Program-made: the position numbers and the translations under genes
Assembly: GCA_964537555.1 (NCBI GenBank)
Contig: CAZIAD010000087.1
Coordinates: forward strand, 1 to 8,106
Direction of reading: 5' to 3'
From: CAYRWR01 sp964537555
GTDB lineage: Bacteria > Spirochaetota > Brevinematia > Brevinematales > CAYRWR01
DNA length: 8,106 nucleotides
In this document: in pieces, positions 1 to 5,757 of the stretch
How positions within the stretch are numbered: position 1 is the first letter of the stretch
How the letters are laid out: each line of letters opens with the position of its first letter
The notes under the pieces: model-generated
What the model was told of the DNA's origin: nothing
Database searches by the model: none
Seen by the model: the letters and a program-made list of their open reading frames with translations, nothing else

Positions 1-377
1 GTGCTGCCTTCCGGGCCGTTACCTGCAATGAGAAGGGTCAGGTCCTGAAAGCCATCCTGACTGATATCCAGAGTCATAGCCAGGACTATTTCTATCATGA
101 TCATATTGCCTAGAGAGTCGGGATGATAGGAGAGGATTTTTTCAGAGCCGGAGATGAGGCTTAGTAAGGATCTGGTTTTTTTATTGTGCAGGGAGATCTG
201 TACATGGCCCCAGGGTGACATGGCCACCCTTATGGGAGAGGGTACGGTTTTTTGTTCCATGCTGCTAATCTGGGAGTTAGTATCCGCTGTCTGTTGCAGA
301 GATGTATTCTGTTTTCTGGCACAAGCTGATAAAAAAACACTGACCAGGCACAAATATAAAAAAATCTGTTTAATCAT
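1..377 (-). CDS. Putative lipoprotein, unknown function, C-terminus off the left edge
   Basis: This is an open minus-strand frame from an ATG at 377 to the window edge, 125 complete codons with no stop. An AGG-rich ribosome binding site (GGAGG at 383-387) lies 5 bases upstream of the start. The first 19 residues form a lipoprotein signal peptide: Lys3, a hydrophobic core (residues 5-16) and the lipobox L16-S17-A18-C19, so Cys19 should be lipidated. The +2 and +3 residues are Ala and Arg, not the Asp that in many diderms keeps lipoproteins in the inner membrane, so an outer-membrane destination is plausible if the cell is diderm. The mature part begins with a polar, Gln/Ser/Thr-rich linker. 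A domain follows with a possible beta-rich pattern (VAMSPWGHVQISL, then LTLLIAGNGPEG near the edge) that I do not recognise. It lies 97 bases downstream of the secreted protein gene on the same strand. Reading frame and lipobox are solid; the function is unknown. Confidence 0.8.
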   Translation of the reverse strand, partial: MIKQIFLYLCLVSVFLSACARKQNTSLQQTADTNSQISSMEQKTVPSPIRVAMSPWGHVQISLHNKKTRSLLSLISGSEKILSYHPDSLGNMIMIEIVLAMTLDISQDGFQDLTLLIAGNGPEGS

Positions 378-433
378 TTTAACCTCCAGTTTAACAGGAA
401 TACATTAACAGAGGAGCATAGAAAATGCAAAAC

Positions 434-462
434 CTTATAGTCTCTACAGAAAAATCATTGAA
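434..462 (-). promoter_or_regulatory. Weak candidate promoter for the lipoprotein gene
   Basis: On the minus strand TTCAAT (462-457) and TATAAG (439-434) are separated by 17 bases. The -10 matches consensus at 5 of 6 positions, the -35 at only 3 of 6. The predicted start near 427 would leave a leader of about 50 bases. No clear terminator separates the lipoprotein from the gene upstream, so read-through from that gene is equally possible. Confidence 0.3.
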
Positions 463-474
463 CAAAGTAATGCA

Positions 475-1416
475 TCACTGGTAGATGATCAGTCCGGGTT
501 GTGGCTTGAGATTTAATACACTGGCAGGTGTCATAAGAGGGGAGTCATAATGCAGGCCTTTTACCTGCATCCCGGGGTAATACCACAGTTTGAATGCTTT
601 ATAGGGCATATTGGTAGCCTCGGAATTAAATTTATGGGTCCCCTTTTTCAATTTAGGAGAGCCCCAGCCCGAAGTGCTGTGTACCAGCAGTACATTTGAA
701 TATTCAGAATGGGCTTTATTCCTATGCCACACCATCTGGGCCTTGAACTGGTGGAATACCAGCTGCTTTATGCCCTGAATATTATTACTGAGCATATAGT
801 CATGCATCATAGCCTGAGCAATATTGAGTTCCTCTCCGGTGATATGGCCCACTACTTTCATAGGCCGCTCCGTGCGCCATTCGGGGTCGATAGCGATGTG
901 TACATTAGGGTACTTGAGCCAGGGCAGCAGCCTCTTTATAGCATTTTCGGGGCCGTATTTTCCGATCTGGTGGTCCATATAGACCAGCATCCTGTTGGAA
1001 TAGGCGTACTCTATATAGGCAGTCATGATCTTGTCATTGAGATAGGCTATTCTGCCCTCGGGCTGGGCTGTCGCGTAAATGAGGTATAAAGCTGGTACTA
1101 CTCCCTTGCTGCCATTGGTGGCATCATAATTACTGGCTTCTGTGAGCAGCATTTTAGTGAGAGCCTGCTTGGAGTGGCGTCCCAGTATGCCCATATATTT
1201 GGAATTGGGATGCCCGTAGTAGGCAATGATATGATTACTGGCAAACAAAAAGGGAGAGGTATAAAACTCCAACAGGGGATCGGGCTCTGCCGCTTCTGAG
1301 CTATTCGCAAATAATGCTTTCTGAGCCAGGGCTGTGGCATGAGGCAATACCAGATTGATCAGGAAGGCCAGAGACAGAGCGTAGAATACTTTTATAATAT
1401 TTATATTTTGAGTCAA
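475..1416 (-). CDS. Secreted protein of uncharacterised family, TIM-barrel-like
   Basis: A 313-residue exported protein. The start is a TTG at 1416, chosen because AAGGA (1423-1427) lies 6 bases upstream and because the resulting N-terminus is a good signal peptide: a Lys at residue 9, a hydrophobic core at 10-24 and a likely signal peptidase I cut after A29-L30-A31. The mature part shows a regular run of short hydrophobic strands ending in polar residues: IIAYYGHP (63-70), VVPALYLI (106-113), MLVYMDHQIG (143-152), VHIAIDPEW (172-180), LVFHQF (219-224), VLLVHSTSG (242-250), AFKLWYY (274-280) and a final LIIYQ. Eight such strands alternating with helical stretches suggest a beta/alpha barrel. 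Asp148, Asp177, Glu179 and His222 fall at strand ends, where barrel hydrolases place catalytic groups. The overall pattern, including the closing MTPxxVLxLxPxPxxIIYQ, resembles exported hypothetical proteins that I recall from other phyla; I know no assigned activity. The protein appears full length. The fold and a hydrolase-like role are inference. Confidence 0.85.
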   Translation of the reverse strand: MTQNINIIKVFYALSLAFLINLVLPHATALAQKALFANSSEAAEPDPLLEFYTSPFLFASNHIIAYYGHPNSKYMGILGRHSKQALTKMLLTEASNYDATNGSKGVVPALYLIYATAQPEGRIAYLNDKIMTAYIEYAYSNRMLVYMDHQIGKYGPENAIKRLLPWLKYPNVHIAIDPEWRTERPMKVVGHITGEELNIAQAMMHDYMLSNNIQGIKQLVFHQFKAQMVWHRNKAHSEYSNVLLVHSTSGWGSPKLKKGTHKFNSEATNMPYKAFKLWYYPGMQVKGLHYDSPLMTPASVLNLKPQPGLIIYQ

Positions 1417-1469
1417 AATAGTTCCTTATACATACATTTATCACTGAAACAATAAAAAAATCCGCAATT

Positions 1470-1498
1470 ATTATATCATATCGGCAGGAACTAAGCAA
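1470..1498 (-). promoter_or_regulatory. Promoter for the secreted TIM-barrel-like protein
   Basis: On the minus strand TTGCTT (1498-1493) is followed after 17 bases by a perfect TATAAT (1475-1470). Transcription would start near 1463, giving a leader of about 47 bases before the TTG codon. The -35 abuts the stem-loop at 1502-1529, so the gene can be transcribed independently of the LysM gene upstream. Confidence 0.6.
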
Positions 1499-1501
1499 AC
1501 C

Positions 1502-1529
1502 GGGGACTTTTTCCAAAGAAAAACCCCCC
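1502..1529 (-). terminator. Stem-loop after the LysM gene, possible terminator
   Basis: In the minus transcript GGGG(1529-1526) pairs with CCCC(1505-1502) and UUUUUC(1523-1518) with GAAAAA(1513-1508), around a 4-base loop. One G.U pair and one mismatch lie between the two helices. It sits 34 bases past the LysM gene stop. No clean U-tract follows (the next bases are GGUUUGCUU), so it could be a weak or factor-dependent terminator or a 3' stabilising hairpin. Confidence 0.4.
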
Positions 1530-1563
1530 TTTGTTCAAGACGGGTCAGTTGAGTTTGAAATAT

Positions 1564-2226
1564 TTATTTTTGAGGAATAATAAATTTTTGACCGGGCTGG
1601 ATGATATCTTCATCCTCGATCTGGGCTTTATTTTCCCTATAGATCAGTATCCAGTCATTTTTGTTGGAATAGAAACGGTACCCGATGTCTGTAAGTCTAT
1701 CTCCCTGTTTAACAGTATATATACCGGAATCCAGGGCCTGGGTACTGGTTTTTTCCTGAGGGGACTCCGCAAGATTTTGTTTTACCACTTCATTAGTGTT
1801 GACAGCAGGGCTGACGGTGGTGTCCCTGGCAGTACAACTCTTGCTGAGGCATAGGAGAATGATGATAATTATTAATATGATTAGTATGATAAGCAGGATC
1901 TTCAGCCACTGAGGCATACCTTTCCTTTTCTTGTCTGTTCCTCCTCCGGTAGAGCTTTCAGAAAAAGCAGGCTTATGTCCTTTGAGGGCAGATTTTAACC
2001 ATTCCCGGGCCGCATCAGTCATGTTATAATTATCAGCAATGTAATCCAGAGTCTTATATTCCGTTTCAGTTATGCCGGGGCCATCCTTGGTCTCTTCAAA
2101 TAGTAGTCGTATATCATCCCGGGATATTCTACCATCCCCCTGCCCTTTTATCAGTTCGTCGGCCCGGTTCAGGATGGAACGGTCATACTTCACCCCTTTT
2201 ATTACTTTGTAAAAAGAGTCAGCCAT
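1564..2226 (-). CDS. Membrane-anchored LysM-domain protein
   Basis: A 220-residue protein in three parts. Residues 1-82 form a soluble, probably helical module with the segments YDRSILNRADELIKGQGDGRIS and ITETEYKTLDYIADNY and a closing TDAAREWL. I recall this as a recurring uncharacterised module in bacterial proteins; the DGRIS segment looks slightly like an EF-hand loop, but calcium binding is not shown. Residues 83-107 are a polar linker with a KKRK cluster (99-102). Residues 108-127 are one very hydrophobic Leu/Ile transmembrane segment; the basic cluster before it predicts N-in, C-out topology. After a Ser/Thr/Gln linker, residues 169-218 form a LysM domain (YTVKQGDRLTDIGYRFY, then ENK and IIQPGQKFIIP), which in this family binds peptidoglycan or other N-acetylglucosamine polymers. 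The C-terminus would therefore hold the wall while the N-terminal module acts in the cytoplasm. AAGGAGA (2233-2239) lies 6 bases upstream of the ATG. Confidence 0.85.
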   Translation of the reverse strand: MADSFYKVIKGVKYDRSILNRADELIKGQGDGRISRDDIRLLFEETKDGPGITETEYKTLDYIADNYNMTDAAREWLKSALKGHKPAFSESSTGGGTDKKRKGMPQWLKILLIILIILIIIIILLCLSKSCTARDTTVSPAVNTNEVVKQNLAESPQEKTSTQALDSGIYTVKQGDRLTDIGYRFYSNKNDWILIYRENKAQIEDEDIIQPGQKFIIPQK

Positions 2227-2254
2227 AGTTTCTCTCCTTGATAGATATTAATTC

Positions 2255-2282
2255 ATTATAAAGAAGTATTCAGAAAAGTAAA
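2255..2282 (-). promoter_or_regulatory. Promoter for the LysM gene
   Basis: On the minus strand TTTACT (2282-2277, 4 of 6 matches to consensus) is followed after 16 bases by a perfect TATAAT (2260-2255). The predicted start near 2248 gives a leader of about 22 bases containing the ribosome binding site. The -35 and the spacer lie inside the stem-loop at 2262-2293. Confidence 0.5.
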
Positions 2283-2293
2283 TCTATACTTCT
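2262..2293 (-). terminator. Inverted repeat just after the permease stop, possible terminator
   Basis: AGAAGTAT (2262-2269) and ATACTTCT (2286-2293) form a perfect 8-base inverted repeat with a 16-base loop, starting 4 bases after the permease stop codon. In the minus transcript it is followed by UUAUAAU, a poor U-tract. The stem is AU-rich with a long loop, so as an intrinsic terminator it would be weak. Confidence 0.35.
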
Positions 2294-2296
2294 CTA

Positions 2297-3688
2297 TTAA
2301 ATTATACAAGCCAGTATCAGAAGAGTAATAATGAAGACCAGGGGCGTTATCAGAATTCCTGTCCTGAGAAAATCGCGGTAGCGGATGATGACCCCTTTTT
2401 CCTGCAATATCTTTTCCCACATGATACCAGCCAGGGCACCTATCAGGGTGAGATTGGCTCCCAGGTTTGAAGCAATGATAAGGGCATAGGCTGCACCACT
2501 GCGACTGAGGGAGGAGGCGGAGAATGAAGGGTGAGCCAGGATAGTGCTATACAGGACTGTGGCGGGCTGATTGTTGATCAGGTTGGACAGGAAAAAAGCC
2601 AGGCTCCCGTTTACAAAAATACTGCTCAAAGGGCTGTGTGACCAGTGTGAGAGTAAAGAGGCCATCTGCTCCACCCAGCCATAACGGGCCAGACCGCTGA
2701 CCAGGATAAAAATAGTGAGCAGGAAGGGCAGGATCTTCCAGGGCATACGCTTTAGTATCACAAACAGATCATAACGGTTTGAAGGAAAGCCGTAGAGTGC
2801 ATATATCTCATTCATATCACTGCTCAGCTCAGTCAGGTAGAGCCGGGGGTTTTTAATTATGTAAAGACTGCTGAAAAACAGGTCTTCCAGGATGTAGATG
2901 CCGGCAAAACCAGCCGTAATCCACCAGATCTTCAGTCCCAGACGCTGAGAAAAGATCAGGCTAACCAGCATCAGGATAAGCAGCCCGGTACTGGCCAGAG
3001 CATCGTAGGAGTTACGCAGGCTGATTTTCTGCTCCTGCTTCAGTGCATACTTCCGGGTAATTGACTTTCTAAACACTAGGAATAGCAATATTAGATTTAA
3101 GAGGGCGGCTGCAAGGGTGGGGAGGGCCATTATGCGGGTGAATTCTGTGAAACTCAGTCCCAAAGCATTGCCTACTATGATATTTGTGGGATTTCCAATA
3201 TAAAGCAGCATACTCAGAGTATTCGCACCGAAAAACTCTGCGAAAAGCAGGGGCATGATCTCTATATCAGAGTGTTTCTTCAGGTAAAAAATGATAGGGG
3301 TTAGGGTCAGTATCACAATATCATTTGAGGTGAAGATAGTTAGCAGGGAAGCAAACAGATAAAACAGAACAAACAGCAGGAGTCCCTTCCCCCCGGCTCG
3401 GCGTACGATCCTGAAAGCAAAAAAATCCAGAATCCCCGACAGGTCGACACTAATGCTGACATAGGCTACACTGTAAAAGATAATGATGATCTCCCAGGGC
3501 CTGAGGCTGCCACTACCCAGGATTCCCTGCTTAACAATTGAAAAATCAATAATCCCACTCAGAATGAGCAGCCCCAGGAATAAAAGAGGGCCGCTCAGTA
3601 TATCCAGTCTGATCTTTCCGGCTTGTATGGGCCTGATTGCTGTGTATACTGATGCCAGAATGGCCAGAATAATAAAAAAAATTTTCAT
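2297..3688 (-). CDS. Ion-transporter-superfamily permease (ArsB/CitMHS/NhaD-like)
   Basis: A 463-residue, very hydrophobic inner-membrane protein with about 11 to 12 predicted membrane segments, typical length for the ion transporter superfamily that includes arsenite pumps (ArsB), citrate carriers (CitMHS), SLC13-type dicarboxylate carriers and NhaD antiporters. Family marks are the two re-entrant-loop signatures: TSND (120-123) with GNPTN (165-169) in the first half, and SNLINNQPAT (368-377) with SNLGANLTLIG (407-417) in the second, showing the family's internal duplication. Basic cytoplasmic stretches lie around 207-222 and a longer hydrophilic loop at about 278-316. No arsR or other ars gene is nearby, so arsenite export is not supported; substrate and coupling ion are unknown. 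The ATG at 3688 is preceded by AUCCCC and no Shine-Dalgarno sequence; no other start lies upstream in frame. The gene diverges from sdhA, which could hint at a carboxylate substrate, but that is only context. Confidence 0.85.
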   Translation of the reverse strand: MKIFFIILAILASVYTAIRPIQAGKIRLDILSGPLLFLGLLILSGIIDFSIVKQGILGSGSLRPWEIIIIFYSVAYVSISVDLSGILDFFAFRIVRRAGGKGLLLFVLFYLFASLLTIFTSNDIVILTLTPIIFYLKKHSDIEIMPLLFAEFFGANTLSMLLYIGNPTNIIVGNALGLSFTEFTRIMALPTLAAALLNLILLFLVFRKSITRKYALKQEQKISLRNSYDALASTGLLILMLVSLIFSQRLGLKIWWITAGFAGIYILEDLFFSSLYIIKNPRLYLTELSSDMNEIYALYGFPSNRYDLFVILKRMPWKILPFLLTIFILVSGLARYGWVEQMASLLSHWSHSPLSSIFVNGSLAFFLSNLINNQPATVLYSTILAHPSFSASSLSRSGAAYALIIASNLGANLTLIGALAGIMWEKILQEKGVIIRYRDFLRTGILITPLVFIITLLILACII

Positions 3689-3724
3689 GGGGATAAGGTC
3701 TGAATACCGAAGGTACTCTGCCCC
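3689..3724 (-). promoter_or_regulatory. Stem-loop in the permease leader abutting its start codon
   Basis: In the minus transcript GAGUACC (3718-3712) pairs with GGUAUUC (3708-3702) over a 3-base loop, giving 7 pairs including one G.U. Outside it, GGGG (3724-3721) can pair with CCCC (3692-3689), and this CCCC directly precedes the AUG. No Shine-Dalgarno motif lies in this stretch. The structure could limit ribosome access, or be an incidental fold; no known riboswitch is recognised. Confidence 0.35.
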
Positions 3725-3815
3725 GGCATAAAATGTGGTATATTCCCTGTGCAGTGAAAAAATAAGGGTTCCAGGGGTTTTTCTCCGTTTAATTATGTAT
3801 TAAAAACAGTGCTTT

Positions 3816-3844
3816 ATTATAATTATTCTCTCTGAGCGGCACAA
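3816..3844 (-). promoter_or_regulatory. Candidate promoter for the permease
   Basis: On the minus strand TTGTGC (3844-3839) and a perfect TATAAT (3821-3816) are 17 bases apart. The -35 matches only at TTG. The predicted start near 3809 gives an unusually long leader of about 120 bases, which includes the stem-loop next to the start codon. The surrounding sequence is AT-rich, so a chance -10 is possible. Confidence 0.4.
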
Positions 3845-3887
3845 GTTCTGGAGGCCTGCTGATTTAATAGCGAATTCTCAAATACCT

Positions 3888-3904
3888 TATTCTCACTGTG
3901 AATA
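3888..3904. promoter_or_regulatory. Candidate operator, 17-base near-palindrome
   Basis: TATTCTCACTGTGAATA is an inverted repeat with a single mismatched pair (T at 3893 opposite T at 3899) around a central C at 3896. It lies 22 bases upstream of the sdhA -35 and is centred about 66 bases before the predicted start, a usual place for an upstream activator. It does not match the CRP or FNR consensus. Its left arm ATTCTCA is repeated directly at 3874-3880. Confidence 0.4.
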
Positions 3905-3925
3905 TTAAAAAAATTCCCCCTGATA

Positions 3926-3955
3926 TTAGCATTTTTTTTCAAGCGATGGTATGAT
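3926..3955 (+). promoter_or_regulatory. Promoter of the sdhAB-sucCD operon
   Basis: TTAGCA (3926-3931, 4 of 6) and TATGAT (3950-3955, 5 of 6) are 18 bases apart. A TG at 3947-3948 gives an extended -10 (TGGTATGAT). The predicted start near 3962 leaves a leader of about 57 bases, inside which a 10-base palindrome AATTTAAATT (3975-3984) occurs. Confidence 0.5.
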
Positions 3956-4018
3956 AAAACTACTAATTGTGTAGAATTTAAATTTTGTTAGTCGCCTATA
4001 ATTAATCAGGAGAGTCAT

Positions 4019-5746
4019 ATGCTGTATGAGTTTGACGTGGTCATAGTAGGAGCCGGGGGGGCCGGCCTTTATGCCGCCCTGGAAGCCAGCCAGGGAGCCC
4101 GGACTGCCGTAGTGTCCAAGCTCTATCCCCAGCGCAGCCATACCGGAGCTGCCCAGGGTGGGATCGGTGCTGCCCTGGGAAATGTAGATGAAGACAAGCC
4201 TGAGTGGCATGCCTTTGACACAGTCAAAGGAGGTGACTACCTGGTAGACCAGCAGGCTGCCCTCATCCTGGCTGAAGAAGCCATTCATGCTGTATATGAC
4301 CTGGAAAACCGGGGGCTGCCCTTTAGCCGGACTCCGGAAGGTAAGATAGATCAGCGCCGTTTTGGGGGACATACCCGCCAGTTCGGGGAAGCACCGGTTC
4401 ATCGCTCCTGTTATGCGGCTGACCGTACCGGTCACATGATTTTACAGACTTTGTATCAGCAATGCGTCAAGAACGAGGTGGCATTCTTTAATGAATTCCA
4501 GGTCGTGGATATCATCATGAATGGAAATACTATTGCCGGGCTGCTGGTATTTGAACTGGCTAGCGGGGAGGTACACATCTTCAGGACTAAAGCTGTCCTG
4601 TTCGCCACCGGAGGATTTGGACGCATGTTCAAGATCACCTCCAATGCCTATGCCAATACCGGGGACGGCCCTGCCATCCTGGCCCGCAGGGGTATCCCCC
4701 TCATGGACATGGAATTCTTCCAGTTTCACCCCACCGGCATCAAAGATATGGGTATACTCATCACAGAAGGGGTACGAGGTGAAGGGGGTATCCTGAAGAA
4801 CCGCAACGGGGAGCGCTTTATGGAACGCTATGCTCCCTCTATGCTGGACCTGGCTCCCCGGGACATGGTGAGCCGGGCTATTATGACTGAGATCGCTGAG
4901 GGCCGGGGCATGAAGGGAGACCGCCAGATGGATGATTATGTACTCCTGGATGCCAGCCACCTGGGCCGTGAAGTAGTAGAGGCCAAGATCCCGGATATTG
5001 CGGATTTCTGCAAGACCTATCTGGGTATCGACCCTGCTGAAGAGCCCATGCCGGTACAGCCTACTGCTCATTATGCTATGGGAGGCATTCCCACCGATAT
5101 CAATTGCCAGGTCACAACCGGTAAGATCAGGTATGAAGGTATCTTTGCCGCCGGTGAATGTGCCTGTGTATCTGTGCACGGGGCCAATCGCCTGGGGACA
5201 AATTCCCTGGTAGACCTCATCGTATTCGGACGCCGGGCCGGAAAGAGCATGATAGAATATGTGAAAAAAACTGATTTCGGTGCTATCCCGGCTGATGCTG
5301 ACAAACCCTGGGTAGAGCGTATCAAGCGGCTTAAGTCTGAAAAAGGGAAGCATCCAGGCCCGCTCTTCAGGCAAATGCAGGATACCATGATGCGAAATGT
5401 GGGAGTATACCGTACTCAAAAAGATATGCAGCAGGCCGTAAATGATATACAGAAGCTGCGCCAGGACTTTCAGGAAGTGCGGGTCGAGGACAGCAGTAAG
5501 GACTTTAATGCCGAAGTCCTGTCTATACTGGAGCTGGAAAACCTGCTTGATCTGTCTCTGCATACAGCAGCGGCCGCTCTCAACCGTCAGGAAAGCCGGG
5601 GGGCACATTCCCGGGAGGATTTCCCTGATCGCGATGATGAAAAGTGGCTCAAACACAGCCTGTCACACTATAAAGAAGACAGTATCAACATCGATTATAA
5701 ATCTGTAGATACCAGCCGCTGGGCTCCCAAACCCCGGGTATATTAA
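4019..5746 (+). CDS. sdhA: Succinate dehydrogenase/fumarate reductase flavoprotein subunit
   Basis: A 575-residue catalytic subunit that oxidises succinate to fumarate (or the reverse) on a covalently bound FAD and passes electrons to SdhB; it acts on the cytoplasmic face of the membrane. The FAD-binding motif is GAGGAG (11-16). His41 in RSHTGAAQGGI is the expected site of the covalent flavin link. Substrate residues are all present: His237 (QFHPTG), Arg281 (APRDMVSR), His351 (TAHYAMGGIPT) and Arg391 (GANRLGTNSL). The C-terminal ESRGAHSREDFPDRDD block (525-540) is typical of the family. Length matches usual SdhA (about 570-600), so it is intact. AGGAG (4008-4012) sits 6 bases before the ATG. 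It is the first gene of the operon, 11 bases before sdhB, with no sdhC or sdhD upstream. Motifs alone cannot tell succinate dehydrogenase from fumarate reductase. Confidence 0.96.
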   Translation: MLYEFDVVIVGAGGAGLYAALEASQGARTAVVSKLYPQRSHTGAAQGGIGAALGNVDEDKPEWHAFDTVKGGDYLVDQQAALILAEEAIHAVYDLENRGLPFSRTPEGKIDQRRFGGHTRQFGEAPVHRSCYAADRTGHMILQTLYQQCVKNEVAFFNEFQVVDIIMNGNTIAGLLVFELASGEVHIFRTKAVLFATGGFGRMFKITSNAYANTGDGPAILARRGIPLMDMEFFQFHPTGIKDMGILITEGVRGEGGILKNRNGERFMERYAPSMLDLAPRDMVSRAIMTEIAEGRGMKGDRQMDDYVLLDASHLGREVVEAKIPDIADFCKTYLGIDPAEEPMPVQPTAHYAMGGIPTDINCQVTTGKIRYEGIFAAGECACVSVHGANRLGTNSLVDLIVFGRRAGKSMIEYVKKTDFGAIPADADKPWVERIKRLKSEKGKHPGPLFRQMQDTMMRNVGVYRTQKDMQQAVNDIQKLRQDFQEVRVEDSSKDFNAEVLSILELENLLDLSLHTAAAALNRQESRGAHSREDFPDRDDEKWLKHSLSHYKEDSINIDYKSVDTSRWAPKPRVY

Positions 5747-5757
5747 GAGGAGAAAGT

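Larger units (their letters stand above)
3689..4018. other. Divergent intergenic region between permease and sdhA
   Basis: These 330 bases hold no credible gene and no small membrane protein that could be an Sdh anchor. They carry the permease leader and its stem-loop, a possible minus-strand promoter (3816-3844), ATTCTC repeats, a 17-base near-palindrome (3888-3904), the sdhA promoter (3926-3955) and the sdhA leader. The region is AT-richer than the genes either side. Confidence 0.8.

Noticed and set aside
154..408. 84-codon plus-strand open frame with a hydrophobic segment
   Set aside because: It lies antisense to the lipoprotein gene, which has a good Shine-Dalgarno sequence, signal peptide and lipobox; the plus frame has none of these.
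709..1089. 126-codon plus-strand open frame
   Set aside because: Antisense to the middle of the secreted protein gene, with no family resemblance and no ribosome binding site that I can see.
2297..3688. Arsenic-resistance operon
   Set aside because: The permease has an ArsB-like fold, but no arsR, arsA, arsC or arsD lies in the window and the neighbours are unrelated, so only the superfamily is called.
3888..3904. CRP or FNR binding site
   Set aside because: The arms TTCTCAC/TGTGAAT are in the wrong order and spacing for TGTGA-N6-TCACA, and there is no TTGAT-N4-ATCAA.
3997..4002. Perfect TATAAT just before the sdhA ribosome site
   Set aside because: A start about 7 bases downstream would fall at the Shine-Dalgarno sequence and leave almost no leader; no -35 lies at a suitable distance. 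The extended -10 at 3950 is a better candidate.
3926..4435. Minus-strand open frame covering the sdhA promoter and the start of sdhA
   Set aside because: Overlaps well-supported sdhA sequence on the opposite strand and has no recognisable domain.
4442..5656. 404-codon minus-strand open frame opposite sdhA
   Set aside because: It is exactly codon-aligned with sdhA, shows no recognisable motif, and is explained by the lack of TTA, CTA and TCA codons in the sense gene.
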